Positions 41,688 to 51,595 of a stretch of DNA of 64,000 nucleotides are shown here, in pieces. The position numbers and the translations under genes were made by a program. The notes under the pieces were generated by a model that was not told the DNA's origin, searched no databases, and saw only the letters and a list, made by a program, of their open reading frames with translations. The DNA lies in assembly GCA_910578805.1 (NCBI GenBank), contig CAJTRS010000005.1, positions 27,823-91,822 on the forward strand, given 5' to 3'. The stretch comes from an uncultured Muribaculaceae bacterium. GTDB lineage: Bacteria; Bacteroidota; Bacteroidia; Bacteroidales; Muribaculaceae. Each line of letters starts with the position of its first letter. The first letter of the stretch is position 1.

Positions 41688-44459
41688 ATGGAATACAATC
41701 ATAAAAAAATAGAACAGTACTGGCAGCAGTATTGGCGTGAGAATCATACTTACAAAACCGAGATAAACCGCGACAAGCCCAAATTCTATGTGCTCGACAT
41801 GTTTCCTTATCCTTCAGGTGCGGGACTCCATGTAGGCCACCCTCTGGGCTATATAGCTTCGGATATATATTCAAGATACAAACGTCTGCAAGGTTTCAAT
41901 GTGCTTCACCCCATGGGCTATGACGCTTATGGACTTCCGGCGGAGCAATATGCCATACAGACAGGACAGCACCCCGAGATCACTACTGTCAACAACATAG
42001 CCCGATATCGTTCGCAGCTTGACAAAATAGGTTTCTGTTATGACTGGGACCGTGAGATCAAGACGTGTGATCCGCAATACTATAAGTGGACACAGTGGGT
42101 GTTCATCAAGATGTTCAATCACTATTTCGATACACGTGCAGGCAAGGCTATGCCCATATCTGCGCTTGTGGAAGAGTTTGATAAAAACGGCACTCGCAAT
42201 ATTTCGGCTGCATGCTCCGAAGAACTCGACTTCACAGCCGAAGAGTGGAAAGCCATGGACGAAAAATCCAAGAGCGACACACTGATGAACTATCGTATGG
42301 CCTATTTGGGAAATACCATGGTCAACTGGTGTCCAAAACTCGGCACTGTGCTCGCTAACGACGAGGTGAGCGAAGGTGTTTCGGTCAGAGGAGGCTATCC
42401 TGTGGAACAGAAACTGATGTATCAGTGGTGTCTGCGTGTGTCGGCTTATGCCACACGACTTCTTGAAGGATTGGATACCATAGACTGGACCGATTCGCTT
42501 AAAGAGACCCAACGCAACTGGATAGGTCGATCGGAAGGTGCCGAGATGGTATTTCCGATATATGATTCCGATGTGAAGTTACAGATATTCACCACAAGAG
42601 CCGACACTGTGTTTGGTGTCACTTTCATGGTGCTTGCGCCTGAAAGCGAATATGTGGACATGGTTACCGTGCCTTCACAGAAAGAGGCTGTGAAAGAATA
42701 TATAGACAGCATAAAGCACAAAACCGAACGCGAGCGAATGATTGACAAAAAGGTCAGCGGTGTGTTCACAGGCGCCTATGCTGTCAATCCGTTGTCAGGT
42801 AAAAAAATTCCGGTGTGGGTGAGCGATTACGTGCTTTCGGGTTACGGTACGGGAGCCATTATGGCTGTTCCTGCCCATGACAGCAGGGACTATGCTTTTG
42901 CGCGTCATTTCGATCTTCCGGTAATTCCTCTTATTGAAGGTGCCGACGTCAGCGGGGAGAGCTTCGATGCCAAGAGCGGAAAGATGATCAATTCGGCGAG
43001 CGACGAACTCAATCTTAACGGAATGGAGGTTAAAGATGCTATAGCGGTCACCAAACGTTTCATAGAGGAGAAAGGCATAGGCAGAGTTAAAGTCAATTAT
43101 CGTCTGCGCGATGCCATATTCAGCCGTCAGCGTTACTGGGGTGAACCTTTCCCCGTATATTATAAAGATGGCATACCGCATGTGCTTGACGAAAAGGAGT
43201 TGCCTCTGATGCTTCCGGAAGTGGACAAGTATCTTCCTACCGAAAGCGGTGAGCCTCCGCTCGGACGTGCCAATAACTGGGTATCGGCCGATGGATATCC
43301 GTTGGAATTGTGTACCATGCCCGGATTCGCCGGTTCGTCGGCTTATTATCTGAGGTATATGGACCCCAAAAATGACAATGCCCTTGTGTCAAAGGAAGCC
43401 GATGAATACTGGCGCAATGTTGACCTGTACATAGGAGGTACCGAACACGCTACCGGACATCTCATATACAGCCGTTTCTGGAATAAATTTCTGTATGATC
43501 TCGGCATAGTGTGCGAGGAAGAACCTTTCAGAAAACTCATCAATCAGGGAATGATACAGGGAAGAAGCAACTTCGTGTATCGCATAAAGGATACAAATAC
43601 ATTTGTGAGCTACAATCTGCGCAAGCAGTATGATGTGACTCCTATACATGTAGATGTCAACATCGTATCCAATGATATTCTTGACATAGATGCTTTCCGT
43701 AACTGGCGTCCTGAATTCCGTACAGCCGAATTCATACTCGAAGATGATAAGTATGTGTGCGGATATGCGGTGGAGAAAATGTCGAAATCCATGTTCAATG
43801 TGGTCAATCCTGATGACATAGTGGAACGCTACGGAGCCGACACTCTGCGTCTTTATGAGATGTTTCTCGGTCCGCTTGAGCAGAGCAAACCATGGGATAC
43901 AAACGGCATAGACGGAGTAAACCGTTTCCTTAAAAAGTTATGGGGTCTGTTTTACAAAAATGACCGGTTGTCAGTCACCGACGGAGAATCCGGAAAAGAA
44001 GCGTTAAAATCGCTCCATAAACTAATAAAGAAAGTTACTTCCGATATAGAGAATTTCTCCTACAACACATCTGTATCGGCGTTCATGATATGCGTCAATG
44101 AACTTACACAGCAGAAATGTCACGACAGAGCGATTCTTGAGAATCTGCTTATAGTTTTAGCTCCTTTCGCGCCTCATATAGCCGAGGAACTTTGGCATGC
44201 CATAGGCCATGACACCACTGTATGTGACGCACAATGGCCCTCATATAGCGAGGATTATATAAAGGAGGATAATGTGACTTATGCGGTATCGTTCAACGGC
44301 AAGGCCCGTTTCACCATAGACCTTCCTGTGGATATGACACGTGAAGATGTGGAAAAAACCGTGCTCGGTCATGAAAATACCGGCCGCTGGATCGAAGGCA
44401 AGACCATACGTAAGGTGATAGTGGTTCCGGGCAAGATAGTGAATATAGTGGTAGGATAA
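41688..44459 (+). CDS. leuS: Leucyl-tRNA synthetase
   Basis: Charges tRNA-Leu; class Ia, 923 residues, the longer Bacteroidota size. Seen: MFPYPSGAGLHVGHPLGY (HIGH motif) near residue 45, a CP1 editing domain (~220-420) with the TTRADTVFGVTFMVLAPE start, EKMSKSMFNVVNPDD (KMSKS) near 700, and a C-terminal domain ending in KVIVVPGKIVNIVVG. The gap 41654-41687 holds no separate promoter that I can see. Confidence 0.98.
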   Translation: MEYNHKKIEQYWQQYWRENHTYKTEINRDKPKFYVLDMFPYPSGAGLHVGHPLGYIASDIYSRYKRLQGFNVLHPMGYDAYGLPAEQYAIQTGQHPEITTVNNIARYRSQLDKIGFCYDWDREIKTCDPQYYKWTQWVFIKMFNHYFDTRAGKAMPISALVEEFDKNGTRNISAACSEELDFTAEEWKAMDEKSKSDTLMNYRMAYLGNTMVNWCPKLGTVLANDEVSEGVSVRGGYPVEQKLMYQWCLRVSAYATRLLEGLDTIDWTDSLKETQRNWIGRSEGAEMVFPIYDSDVKLQIFTTRADTVFGVTFMVLAPESEYVDMVTVPSQKEAVKEYIDSIKHKTERERMIDKKVSGVFTGAYAVNPLSGKKIPVWVSDYVLSGYGTGAIMAVPAHDSRDYAFARHFDLPVIPLIEGADVSGESFDAKSGKMINSASDELNLNGMEVKDAIAVTKRFIEEKGIGRVKVNYRLRDAIFSRQRYWGEPFPVYYKDGIPHVLDEKELPLMLPEVDKYLPTESGEPPLGRANNWVSADGYPLELCTMPGFAGSSAYYLRYMDPKNDNALVSKEADEYWRNVDLYIGGTEHATGHLIYSRFWNKFLYDLGIVCEEEPFRKLINQGMIQGRSNFVYRIKDTNTFVSYNLRKQYDVTPIHVDVNIVSNDILDIDAFRNWRPEFRTAEFILEDDKYVCGYAVEKMSKSMFNVVNPDDIVERYGADTLRLYEMFLGPLEQSKPWDTNGIDGVNRFLKKLWGLFYKNDRLSVTDGESGKEALKSLHKLIKKVTSDIENFSYNTSVSAFMICVNELTQQKCHDRAILENLLIVLAPFAPHIAEELWHAIGHDTTVCDAQWPSYSEDYIKEDNVTYAVSFNGKARFTIDLPVDMTREDVEKTVLGHENTGRWIEGKTIRKVIVVPGKIVNIVVG

Positions 44460-44518
44460 TAAGACAACAGATATATACGTTATATAATTTGCATAAAGAC
44501 AATTATAATCCGCAGAAT

Positions 44519-45106
44519 ATGACCGTAAAAAAACAGATAGTTTTTGCAACCAACAATGCCCATAAACTTGAGGAGATTAGAAAAATAATGGGACCGGAAT
44601 GGCACATAATGTCGCTTTCAGAAATAGGTTGCACGGCCGATATTCCTGAGACGGCCGATACTCTCAGCGGTAACGCCGAAATCAAGGCGCGTTATGTGAA
44701 AGAGCATTTCGGATATGATTGTTTTGCCGATGACACCGGTCTGCTGGTCGATGCTCTCGACGGTGCTCCAGGAGTGTATTCGGCCCGGTATGCCGGTGAA
44801 AACCATGATTCTGTGGCCAACATGAAGCTCTTGCTTGAGAACATGAAGGGTGTTACAGACCGAAAGGCGCACTTTTCAACTGTTATAGCTTTAGCGGAGG
44901 GTGATGATCTCAGATTTTTCGAAGGTTCGGTCCATGGAGTGATAACATATACACCTTCAGGCGAAGGGGGATTCGGTTATGATCCGGTGTTTCTTCCCGA
45001 TGGTTACGATGTAACATTTTCATGTATGAGTGCCGATGAGAAAAATGCAATAAGCCACCGGGGCCGCGCTACACGTAAATTAATCGAGTATCTTGCAAAT
45101 AAATAA
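44519..45106 (+). CDS. rdgB: Non-canonical purine NTP pyrophosphatase (RdgB/HAM1)
   Basis: Removes dITP/XTP from the nucleotide pool. It is 195 residues from the ATG at 44519; the open frame extends upstream to a TTG at 44489 without added similarity. Family motifs: IVFATNNAHKLEEIRKIM at the N-terminus, CFADDTGLLVDALDGAPGVYSARYAG near 65, GFGYDPVFLPDGY near 150 and NAISHRGRATRKLIEYL at the end. Confidence 0.96.
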   Translation: MTVKKQIVFATNNAHKLEEIRKIMGPEWHIMSLSEIGCTADIPETADTLSGNAEIKARYVKEHFGYDCFADDTGLLVDALDGAPGVYSARYAGENHDSVANMKLLLENMKGVTDRKAHFSTVIALAEGDDLRFFEGSVHGVITYTPSGEGGFGYDPVFLPDGYDVTFSCMSADEKNAISHRGRATRKLIEYLANK

Positions 45107-45121
45107 CTTACCAATATCTGA

Positions 45122-47578
45122 ATGAAACAACTCCTATCGGTCATAATCGCACTGATATCGCTTACGGGGACATTTCGGGCTTTGGCCGACAATACCCCAA
45201 TAGGTTCGTGGAATTATTTTTCCGCTTACAGCCACCCCTGTCAGGAAGTGGTGGACACACCCGACAAGGTCTATTATCTGTCGGGCGGTAGTCTTTTTTC
45301 TTACGATAAAAAGAATGACGAATCATATGCCTATACACTTCAGAACAAGCTTAATGATTCATATATAACCGATATATTCTATAATAAGAATAAAAAATTT
45401 CTTCTGATAGCTTACGATACCGGTAACATAGATGTGCTCTATGATGACGGAAAAGTGGTGAATATGTCGGATATAATGGACGCTGAGCTGAATGTTACTA
45501 AAACCATAAATTATGTATGTTTTGACGCCGACAGAGTATATGTGGCCACGGCATTCGGTCTGATCGTGTTTGATGCCGACAGGCATGAAGTGATAGAGAC
45601 GGGCATCTATAACAAGAATGTCAATGTGGTGGCCGTGGTGGGTGACCATGTGGTGATAAATATAGACTGGGATATGTTAGTAGCCGGTAAGTCGGAAAGT
45701 ATAAAGCATTTTGATAAGTTTTATAAAATAGCGACATATGCTCCTATCGATGATATTCATGTTTGTTCCGATAATGAGATTATAAGCCGGATATATACCC
45801 GCGATATAAATTATACCGAAATAGATTTTGAGAACAGAAAACTGAAAACCGACCGTACGCTGACGCCGCCGGAATCTCCACAAAAAAACTCAAAAATACT
45901 CAATGTGGATTCCGACGGAATTTTATACATGGCCGATAATATCATCTATAGCGTAGATGAAAATTTCAATTCGCTTGAAGTGGCCGAACTTCCCGAAGAA
46001 TTCGATTCATGTGTGATAGGTTCGAGCAATCCGGCCAAGTCTGTATGGTCAATAAACCATTACGGGCTGGCTAATCACAAGTTTGATTCTGATGGAGGTG
46101 TTACAGTGCTCATGCAGAGATTCTGTCCCGATAATTTCTCTGTGAAGAAGGCTTATTATATGTTTCCTACCCGTGACAACAGTTATCTTTATGTACAGAA
46201 TCTCGGAACCACATCATACAAGTACGGATTCAAGGGTGAGCGTGGTCTGAAAAATATTCAGAATGCCTCACGCATAAACCTTTCGTCGGGTGATACTGAC
46301 GATGTTACCCTCTATCCTGTGAATACGAAACATAACATTGACCGTTACTGGGATTTGGGTAAATATGCCAATGCCTGTTCATCAATGGTTCCCGATGCAG
46401 ATGATCCTGAGGTGTATTATCTGAGTTCGGCCGAGGACGGTGTGTTCAAGGTAAAAAACGGTGAACTGTTGGGTTTATACAATGAGACCAATTCTCCTAT
46501 AGAACAGTACTACGGACGCGTGATAACCTATGGTGTCAATGTGGATCGCGGAGGTAATCTATGGGTCGCTGCTTTGGTTCTTGACAACTCTGAATTCGTA
46601 AATCCTATATTTGTGCTGCCTTCGGCAAAGCGGAAACTTAATCCGGCAGAGGTTAAGAAAGAGGACTGGATAATACCTCCGGCCATAGCCCAGAGCAACT
46701 ATCTGGGCGGACAGGACGTGGTGTTTCTCAACAGTGCCAAGTCCGATGTGATACTGATTCTCGACAGTAATCCGGATCAGGTGTTGGCGGCATATGACAC
46801 ACGCGGTACGTATAATGATTTTTCCGATGACAAACTGTATGTGTGGAACCGTTTTACCGATCAGGACGGAAAGACATTCAAGCCCGATCGTCAGATATCC
46901 ATAGCCGAGGATCACGACGGCAAGATATGGTTCGGAACCAATATCGGAGTTATAGAGATTCCCTCGGCAGCCAAGGCCATGGATCCGTCCATGACCATCA
47001 ACCGCCTGAAAGTGCCGAGAAACGACGGTACGAATCTGGCTGATTATTTGTTGGGAACAGATTATATCAATTCCATCGCTGTCGATGCGGCAAACCGTAA
47101 ATGGTTGGCCACAGACGTGTCGGGACTCTACTTGGTGTCGCCCGACGGTCATCAGATACTGGAACGATTCTATACCAATAATTCTCCGCTCAGATCAAAT
47201 CGTGTGAATGCCCTGTATTCCGATCCTAACAGCACCACTCTTTATGTGGGCACTGAATATGGATTATACACCTACGGGACCAATGCAGCTCCGTCACGTC
47301 CCGATTATTCCGACATATGTGCCTTTCCCAATCCGGTGCGTCCCGATTATTCGGGACCTGTGTATGTGAAGGGACTAATGGAGGGTTCGTTGGTAAAGAT
47401 AGCCGACACTGCCGGTAATGTGGTGGCACAGGGTCGTAGCGAGGGAGGTCTGTTTACATGGGACGGCTGTAATATGTCAGGATCGCGTGTCAAGACAGGC
47501 GTATATTATGTATTTGTATCTGAAAATTCATCGGGCTCATCATCAGGTGCAGTTACAAAGATCATGGTGATAAACTGA
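45122..47578 (+). CDS. porZ: PorZ-like type IX secretion protein (beta-propeller with sorting-type C-terminal domain)
   Basis: An 818-residue exported protein: signal peptide MKQLLSVIIALISLTGTFRALA, then GSWNYFSAYSHPCQEVVDTPDKVYYLSGGSLFSYDK, which matches how PorZ proteins begin. The body has WD/propeller-like repeats (many V-x-V/D-x-DG units; GKIWFGTNIGVIEI and RKWLATDVSGLYLV are two-component-regulator-propeller blades). The C-terminus FPNPVRPDYSGPVYVKGL ... GVYYVFV is a T9SS CTD-like Ig fold. PorZ binds A-LPS at the surface and works with the PorU sortase. Partner genes are not in the window. Starts 15 bases after rdgB. Confidence 0.75.
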   Translation: MKQLLSVIIALISLTGTFRALADNTPIGSWNYFSAYSHPCQEVVDTPDKVYYLSGGSLFSYDKKNDESYAYTLQNKLNDSYITDIFYNKNKKFLLIAYDTGNIDVLYDDGKVVNMSDIMDAELNVTKTINYVCFDADRVYVATAFGLIVFDADRHEVIETGIYNKNVNVVAVVGDHVVINIDWDMLVAGKSESIKHFDKFYKIATYAPIDDIHVCSDNEIISRIYTRDINYTEIDFENRKLKTDRTLTPPESPQKNSKILNVDSDGILYMADNIIYSVDENFNSLEVAELPEEFDSCVIGSSNPAKSVWSINHYGLANHKFDSDGGVTVLMQRFCPDNFSVKKAYYMFPTRDNSYLYVQNLGTTSYKYGFKGERGLKNIQNASRINLSSGDTDDVTLYPVNTKHNIDRYWDLGKYANACSSMVPDADDPEVYYLSSAEDGVFKVKNGELLGLYNETNSPIEQYYGRVITYGVNVDRGGNLWVAALVLDNSEFVNPIFVLPSAKRKLNPAEVKKEDWIIPPAIAQSNYLGGQDVVFLNSAKSDVILILDSNPDQVLAAYDTRGTYNDFSDDKLYVWNRFTDQDGKTFKPDRQISIAEDHDGKIWFGTNIGVIEIPSAAKAMDPSMTINRLKVPRNDGTNLADYLLGTDYINSIAVDAANRKWLATDVSGLYLVSPDGHQILERFYTNNSPLRSNRVNALYSDPNSTTLYVGTEYGLYTYGTNAAPSRPDYSDICAFPNPVRPDYSGPVYVKGLMEGSLVKIADTAGNVVAQGRSEGGLFTWDGCNMSGSRVKTGVYYVFVSENSSGSSSGAVTKIMVIN

Positions 47579-47649
47579 GCTGTTGAAAAAATTGTTATCA
47601 AAATAGTGAAATCACTTCAAATATATACTCTAAAACCAAAATACTGAAA

Positions 47650-48177
47650 ATGAGTGTAAAACTGAGTTATCGCAACGAAGACGACAAATGCTATGGGGCT
47701 ACCGGCATGGCCGTGGCTGTAGTGGTATTTGACGGCGAGGATATGCTTTCGGCTGTTGATCTTGATGCCGAGGCCGATTCCATACTTGAATTTGCCAATG
47801 ACTTTTATTTTACAGGCAATCCCGGACTTTCGGCCAAGGCTGCCTGGAACCATATATTAAAGAATTTCAATCTTGAGATGGCTGCCACAATAGCCAATGT
47901 CATGTGCCGCAACATGGTGCTTGACCGCACCGCTGTATCGGCCGAGATAAAGGATATGCTCGGTAAATGTGTGCTTGACGAAGGTAGCAGCTGGTGTAAT
48001 CTTGAAGAGGACGAGACACGGCGGCTGTTTGAGAAGAACTATACTTATCTCTATCGGGTGTTCAACCATCGCGGTGTGCAGGAGGTGGTGCATGATTTCG
48101 CCAATGCTCTGAAACGCCGCAGACGTATGACCCGTCTTGATGTCATAGAGCAGTTGCGGGCGCTCAGCATGCTTTAG
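47650..48177 (+). CDS. Conserved-looking protein of unknown function
   Basis: A 175-residue soluble protein I cannot assign. It starts with a beta-rich segment (SVKLSYRNEDDKCYGATGMAVAVVVFDGED), then a helical middle with WNHILKNFNLEMAATIANVMCRNMVLDR and ends with a basic tail (ALKRRRRMTRLDVIEQLR). No signal, membrane helix or catalytic motif. Codon use and composition are like its neighbours. Its stop overlaps that of the convergent WbqC-like gene by 4 bases. Confidence 0.75.
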   Translation: MSVKLSYRNEDDKCYGATGMAVAVVVFDGEDMLSAVDLDAEADSILEFANDFYFTGNPGLSAKAAWNHILKNFNLEMAATIANVMCRNMVLDRTAVSAEIKDMLGKCVLDEGSSWCNLEEDETRRLFEKNYTYLYRVFNHRGVQEVVHDFANALKRRRRMTRLDVIEQLRALSML

Positions 48178-48824
48178 GGCTTCAACATGGACCGCAATAC
48201 AAGCGGAGCTTCAGGTCCCATGTTGAATATAAGGTCCAGAATACTGAGATTGGCCATAAAACCGTATTTTCGGCTCCATATCTGGTAATATGGCCGTGAA
48301 GCGGGTGTTTGTATCGGAATTGAACGGAAATCGTCGGTATGGCCGTTAAAACGAATATTTTCCATGCTGCATGTCACCGCTGTGTCTATGCAGAGGATTT
48401 GGCGTACCAATTCGTCGAGCCTCATGTTCATATCCATCAGTTTCATGCCTTCGGCCGACCGGCTGAAGAAGGGCATGAATGAATCTATGTAATATTCAAA
48501 GAAAGGAGTGCGGCCGTAGGCCGATCTTAATGCCTCAAGATGTTTTGTCCACCATCGGTCATGTCCCGACACCGTTATGTCGCTCCAGAGTGCCGAGGTC
48601 ATACTCCTCGGTTTCTCTATTGGTACGGTAAGCGTGAGCCGTCCGTGTGTGTCGGCTATCTCGCAGCGGTGCATCTGTTTTCGGCGTTTGTCAAAACGCA
48701 TTGATGTGTCTATGACCGCTTGCGGATAGGCCATCATGGTTGCATAATATTCCGCTCCCGAAAGATATTCGGGAGCGAGTATGATTACCCGGTCGGGATA
48801 CAGAGGTTCGGGACGTGGCATCAC
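48174..48824 (-). CDS. WbqC-like family protein
   Basis: A 216-residue protein of the WbqC family, which occurs in O-antigen and other surface-glycan clusters and whose activity is not established. Recognised by ILAPEYLSGAEYYATMM near the N-terminus, the KRRKQMHRCEIADTHGRLTLTVPI segment with its conserved basic residues, and WWTKHLEALRSAYGRTPFFEYY. It overlaps lepB by 4 bases (48821-48824), so the two are probably translationally coupled. Confidence 0.85.
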   Translation of the reverse strand: MMPRPEPLYPDRVIILAPEYLSGAEYYATMMAYPQAVIDTSMRFDKRRKQMHRCEIADTHGRLTLTVPIEKPRSMTSALWSDITVSGHDRWWTKHLEALRSAYGRTPFFEYYIDSFMPFFSRSAEGMKLMDMNMRLDELVRQILCIDTAVTCSMENIRFNGHTDDFRSIPIQTPASRPYYQIWSRKYGFMANLSILDLIFNMGPEAPLVLRSMLKP

Positions 48825-50281
48825 AGACCGGAATTGGCATTATGGAGAATACGGTTCCATCGGATACCGCCGTCAAAAAGGCTTTTGTCCTTGTCAAAGG
48901 ATATGAGCACCCTCATGGGCTTGCCCACTATATGATCCTCGGGCACGAATCCCCAGTAGCGCGAATCGAGTGAATTGTCACGGTTGTCACCCATCATGAA
49001 GTAATAGTCCATGGCAAAGGTGTAGGTATCGGCAGGTTTGCCGTCGATATATATCACTCCGTCCTTTATATATGAGTCTGTGTGGTACTCGTAGTTTCGT
49101 ATGACGCGTTCGTAAACGGGCCAGTTGTCAGGCGTGAGTTCTACGGTAGCTCCTTTTTTGGGTATGTACAGTTCGCCGTAATCATGCCGTGTCCAGCCTT
49201 TTGAGGCACCGTATGGAAAGAGGTCTGGCTCCGGATCGGCTTTTACTTTAGTAAGAGCCAGAGTGGTGGGCATCGCTTTAAGTCTGGTAGCCATGGCGTC
49301 GGTAAGCGGAATTTCATATATTGGCGGGGTTGTGCTCTCGAAGTTTATTTTCATGCCGGCTTCACCGAGTTTGAAATAGTAGGAATTGATCTGGTCGGCA
49401 CCCATTTCGCGGCGGTCGTCTATGGCCACACCGATGGATTCCCATTCGCTGTTGGTTAGTCTGCGGGAGGTTTGCAGGAAGTAGTTGAACTGTACGTCCT
49501 TGGGAGTCTTTATCTTGGTGCCGTCGATATATATGTCGCCTCCGGAAATCTTAAGTTTCTGGCCGGGAAGTCCCACGGCGCGTTTCACATAGTTTTCCCT
49601 GCGGTCCACGGGACGATAAATTATTTCGCCGAATTCTTCGGGGTGGTTGCGGATATTGTCACGTCCGAACATTCTTACCAAAGTATAATAATCAGGGTTC
49701 TGTACTTTCAGAGCCACGGTGTCGCCCGCGGGAAAATTGAATACCACTATATCACCGAGCTTCACATTGCCGAGTCCTTTCAGGCGGTGGTATTTCCACT
49801 TGGGCCACTCAAGATAGCTCTTTGTGTTGAAAAACGGCAGGGTATTCTGCACAAGTGGAAAATGTATGGGTGTCATTGGAACACGCGGACCATAGGACAT
49901 CTTGTTGACCCACAGGTAATCGCCTGTTAGAAGTGTCTTTTCTAACGATCCGGTGGGTATCTGGTAGTTCTGTCCTATGAATGTGAACACAAAATATACC
50001 AGTATAAGAGCATAAACGATGGCATCGACCCAGCTCATCACTGTTCTCACCGCTTTGTTTTTACTGTGTTTCCACCATGTGAACGGTATGTAGTGGGTTA
50101 TGTATATGTCAAACAGCAGCGGCAACAACAGCAGCACCCAGTAATTTCCGAGCCATACCACCCAGCCCGCAAATATGGCTGCTACTATTCCGAAGCGTAT
50201 CCATCGGGTCTTTTTTGTCGCTGCGGCGCGTTCCTTTATATCCTGCCACAGAAGTGACAGTCTGTTATTGGTTAGAGGCAT
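48821..50281 (-). CDS. lepB: Signal peptidase I
   Basis: Removes signal peptides at the periplasmic face of the inner membrane. It is 486 residues, the long Bacteroidota form. Hydrophobic helices at ~27-62 and ~84-103; nucleophile Ser112 in IPTGSLEKTL (usually SGSM), catalytic Lys in ENYVKRAVGLPGQ, and the C-terminal MMGDNRDNSLDSRYWGFVPED box. A long insert between Lys and box E is typical here. The start at 50281 was chosen because the longer frame would overlap dapB's coding end and lacks similarity. Confidence 0.95.
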   Translation of the reverse strand: MPLTNNRLSLLWQDIKERAAATKKTRWIRFGIVAAIFAGWVVWLGNYWVLLLLPLLFDIYITHYIPFTWWKHSKNKAVRTVMSWVDAIVYALILVYFVFTFIGQNYQIPTGSLEKTLLTGDYLWVNKMSYGPRVPMTPIHFPLVQNTLPFFNTKSYLEWPKWKYHRLKGLGNVKLGDIVVFNFPAGDTVALKVQNPDYYTLVRMFGRDNIRNHPEEFGEIIYRPVDRRENYVKRAVGLPGQKLKISGGDIYIDGTKIKTPKDVQFNYFLQTSRRLTNSEWESIGVAIDDRREMGADQINSYYFKLGEAGMKINFESTTPPIYEIPLTDAMATRLKAMPTTLALTKVKADPEPDLFPYGASKGWTRHDYGELYIPKKGATVELTPDNWPVYERVIRNYEYHTDSYIKDGVIYIDGKPADTYTFAMDYYFMMGDNRDNSLDSRYWGFVPEDHIVGKPMRVLISFDKDKSLFDGGIRWNRILHNANSGL

Positions 50282-50292
50282 ATATAATAGTA

Positions 50293-51033
50293 TTATTTGT
50301 CCGATTTGCTGTCGGAGATTATTTTGTTCATAAGCATATCCATAGTTAGGAATCCGGTCTGTGATGCGACCCATTCGGCCGCTATCACGGCACCGAGTGC
50401 AAACCCTTCGCGGCTTTTGGCTTCATGTCGTATCTCTATGGAGTCAACCGGAGAGTCCCATGTCACGGTGTGTGTGCCCGGTGTCTCGCCAAGGCGTATA
50501 TGGTCTATCCGGAGGGTACCTTCTTCACAAGAGGTCTCGCTCCAACGGCCGATGCGCTGATTGTTGCCGATGATTCCGTCGGCAAGACTAATGGCCGTGC
50601 CGCTGGGGTGATCGAGTTTGTGTATGTGATGGATTTCCGTTATGTGCGGGGTATATTGCGGAAACCCTTTCATGAGCGATGACAGATAGCTGTTGAGGGC
50701 AAAAAACAGATTGACCCCTATGCTGAAATTAGATGTCCAGAAAAATGTGGCCCCGTGGTCATCGCACTGTCGTTTTATCTCGTCCATGCGGGCTGTCCAG
50801 CCTGTACTTCCCGACACTACTTTAACTCCTTGTGAAAAAGCTTTGAGATAGTTGTCAACGGCAGTTGACGGGGTAGTGAACTCGATGGCAACATCAGCGC
50901 TCCGGAAAGCGTCGGAGTTAAAATCCTCCTGATTGCCGGCATCTATTACCGATACTATTTCATGACCTCGTGAAAGGGCTATGCGTTCTATGGCTTTGCC
51001 CATCTTGCCGTAACCTATGATTGCTATTTTCAT
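50293..51033 (-). CDS. dapB: 4-hydroxy-tetrahydrodipicolinate reductase
   Basis: NAD(P)H-dependent reductase in lysine and diaminopimelate synthesis. It is 246 residues: IAIIGYGKMGKAIERIA Rossmann start, EFTTPSTAVDNYLKA near 50, SGSTGWT near 80, NFSIGVNLFFALNSYL near 105 and the HKLDHPSGTAISLADGI active-site motif near 140. lepB follows 11 bases downstream, probably cotranscribed from the promoter upstream of dapB. Confidence 0.97.
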   Translation of the reverse strand: MKIAIIGYGKMGKAIERIALSRGHEIVSVIDAGNQEDFNSDAFRSADVAIEFTTPSTAVDNYLKAFSQGVKVVSGSTGWTARMDEIKRQCDDHGATFFWTSNFSIGVNLFFALNSYLSSLMKGFPQYTPHITEIHHIHKLDHPSGTAISLADGIIGNNQRIGRWSETSCEEGTLRIDHIRLGETPGTHTVTWDSPVDSIEIRHEAKSREGFALGAVIAAEWVASQTGFLTMDMLMNKIISDSKSDK

Positions 51034-51055
51034 GTGCAGAGTTATTTATGTAGTA

Positions 51056-51088
51056 CAAAAATACGAATAAGTCGATGGAAAAAGCAAA
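51056..51088 (-). promoter_or_regulatory. Predicted promoter of dapB-lepB-wbqC
   Basis: On the minus strand TTTG is followed after 21 bases by TATTTTTG, a full match to the Bacteroidota promoter pattern, with a start point about 15-20 bases before the dapB ATG. Confidence 0.6.
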
Positions 51089-51149
51089 TTTATTTGATTT
51101 TTGCCGGACTAAAGTATTTAATGCGTAAGCCAATGATACGGAAAAATAG

Positions 51150-51157
51150 TATCTTTG
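51150..51157 (+). promoter_or_regulatory. Predicted -7 element of rbfA
   Basis: TATCTTTG, exact match to TAnnTTTG, about 58 bases before the rbfA ATG; no clear -33 element. Confidence 0.4.
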
Positions 51158-51214
51158 TGCACCATTCACGCATGTCGGGTGTTTTATTACCGGACATTAA
51201 AAACGTAATTTATT

Positions 51215-51586
51215 ATGGAATCAACCCGTCAAGCTAAGATATCGCGTCTGATACAAAAGGAACTCAGTGAGATATTCCGCCGTCAGACTGCCAAGACTCA
51301 CGGCGTATTGGTGTCGGTGAGCAGTGTGAAAGTTTCTCCCGATCTCAGCACCGCCAAGGCATATCTGTCGGTATTTCCTTCCGACAAGGCTGCCGAAGTG
51401 ATGGAAAATATAAACCGTAGCGCCAAGACGGTGCGTTACGAACTTGCACAGATAGTAAGGAAACAGTTGCGAAAGACTCCCGAACTGTCGTTCTTTCTTG
51501 ATGATTCGCTGGATTATATAGAAAGTATAGACCGTCTGCTTGCAACCGATGCCGAAAAGCATGCTGACAAGGAATCCAACGTATAG
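51215..51586 (+). CDS. rbfA: Ribosome-binding factor A
   Basis: KH-fold factor for 30S maturation. It is 123 residues: RQAKISRLIQKELSEIFRR start, VLVSVSSVKVSPDLSTAKAYLSVFP (KH strand-helix region) and VRKQLRKTPELSFFLDDSLDY. It is followed after 9 bases by an ABC-permease-like gene, a pairing common in Bacteroidales. Confidence 0.96.
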   Translation: MESTRQAKISRLIQKELSEIFRRQTAKTHGVLVSVSSVKVSPDLSTAKAYLSVFPSDKAAEVMENINRSAKTVRYELAQIVRKQLRKTPELSFFLDDSLDYIESIDRLLATDAEKHADKESNV

Positions 51587-51595
51587 GGGATTTCT

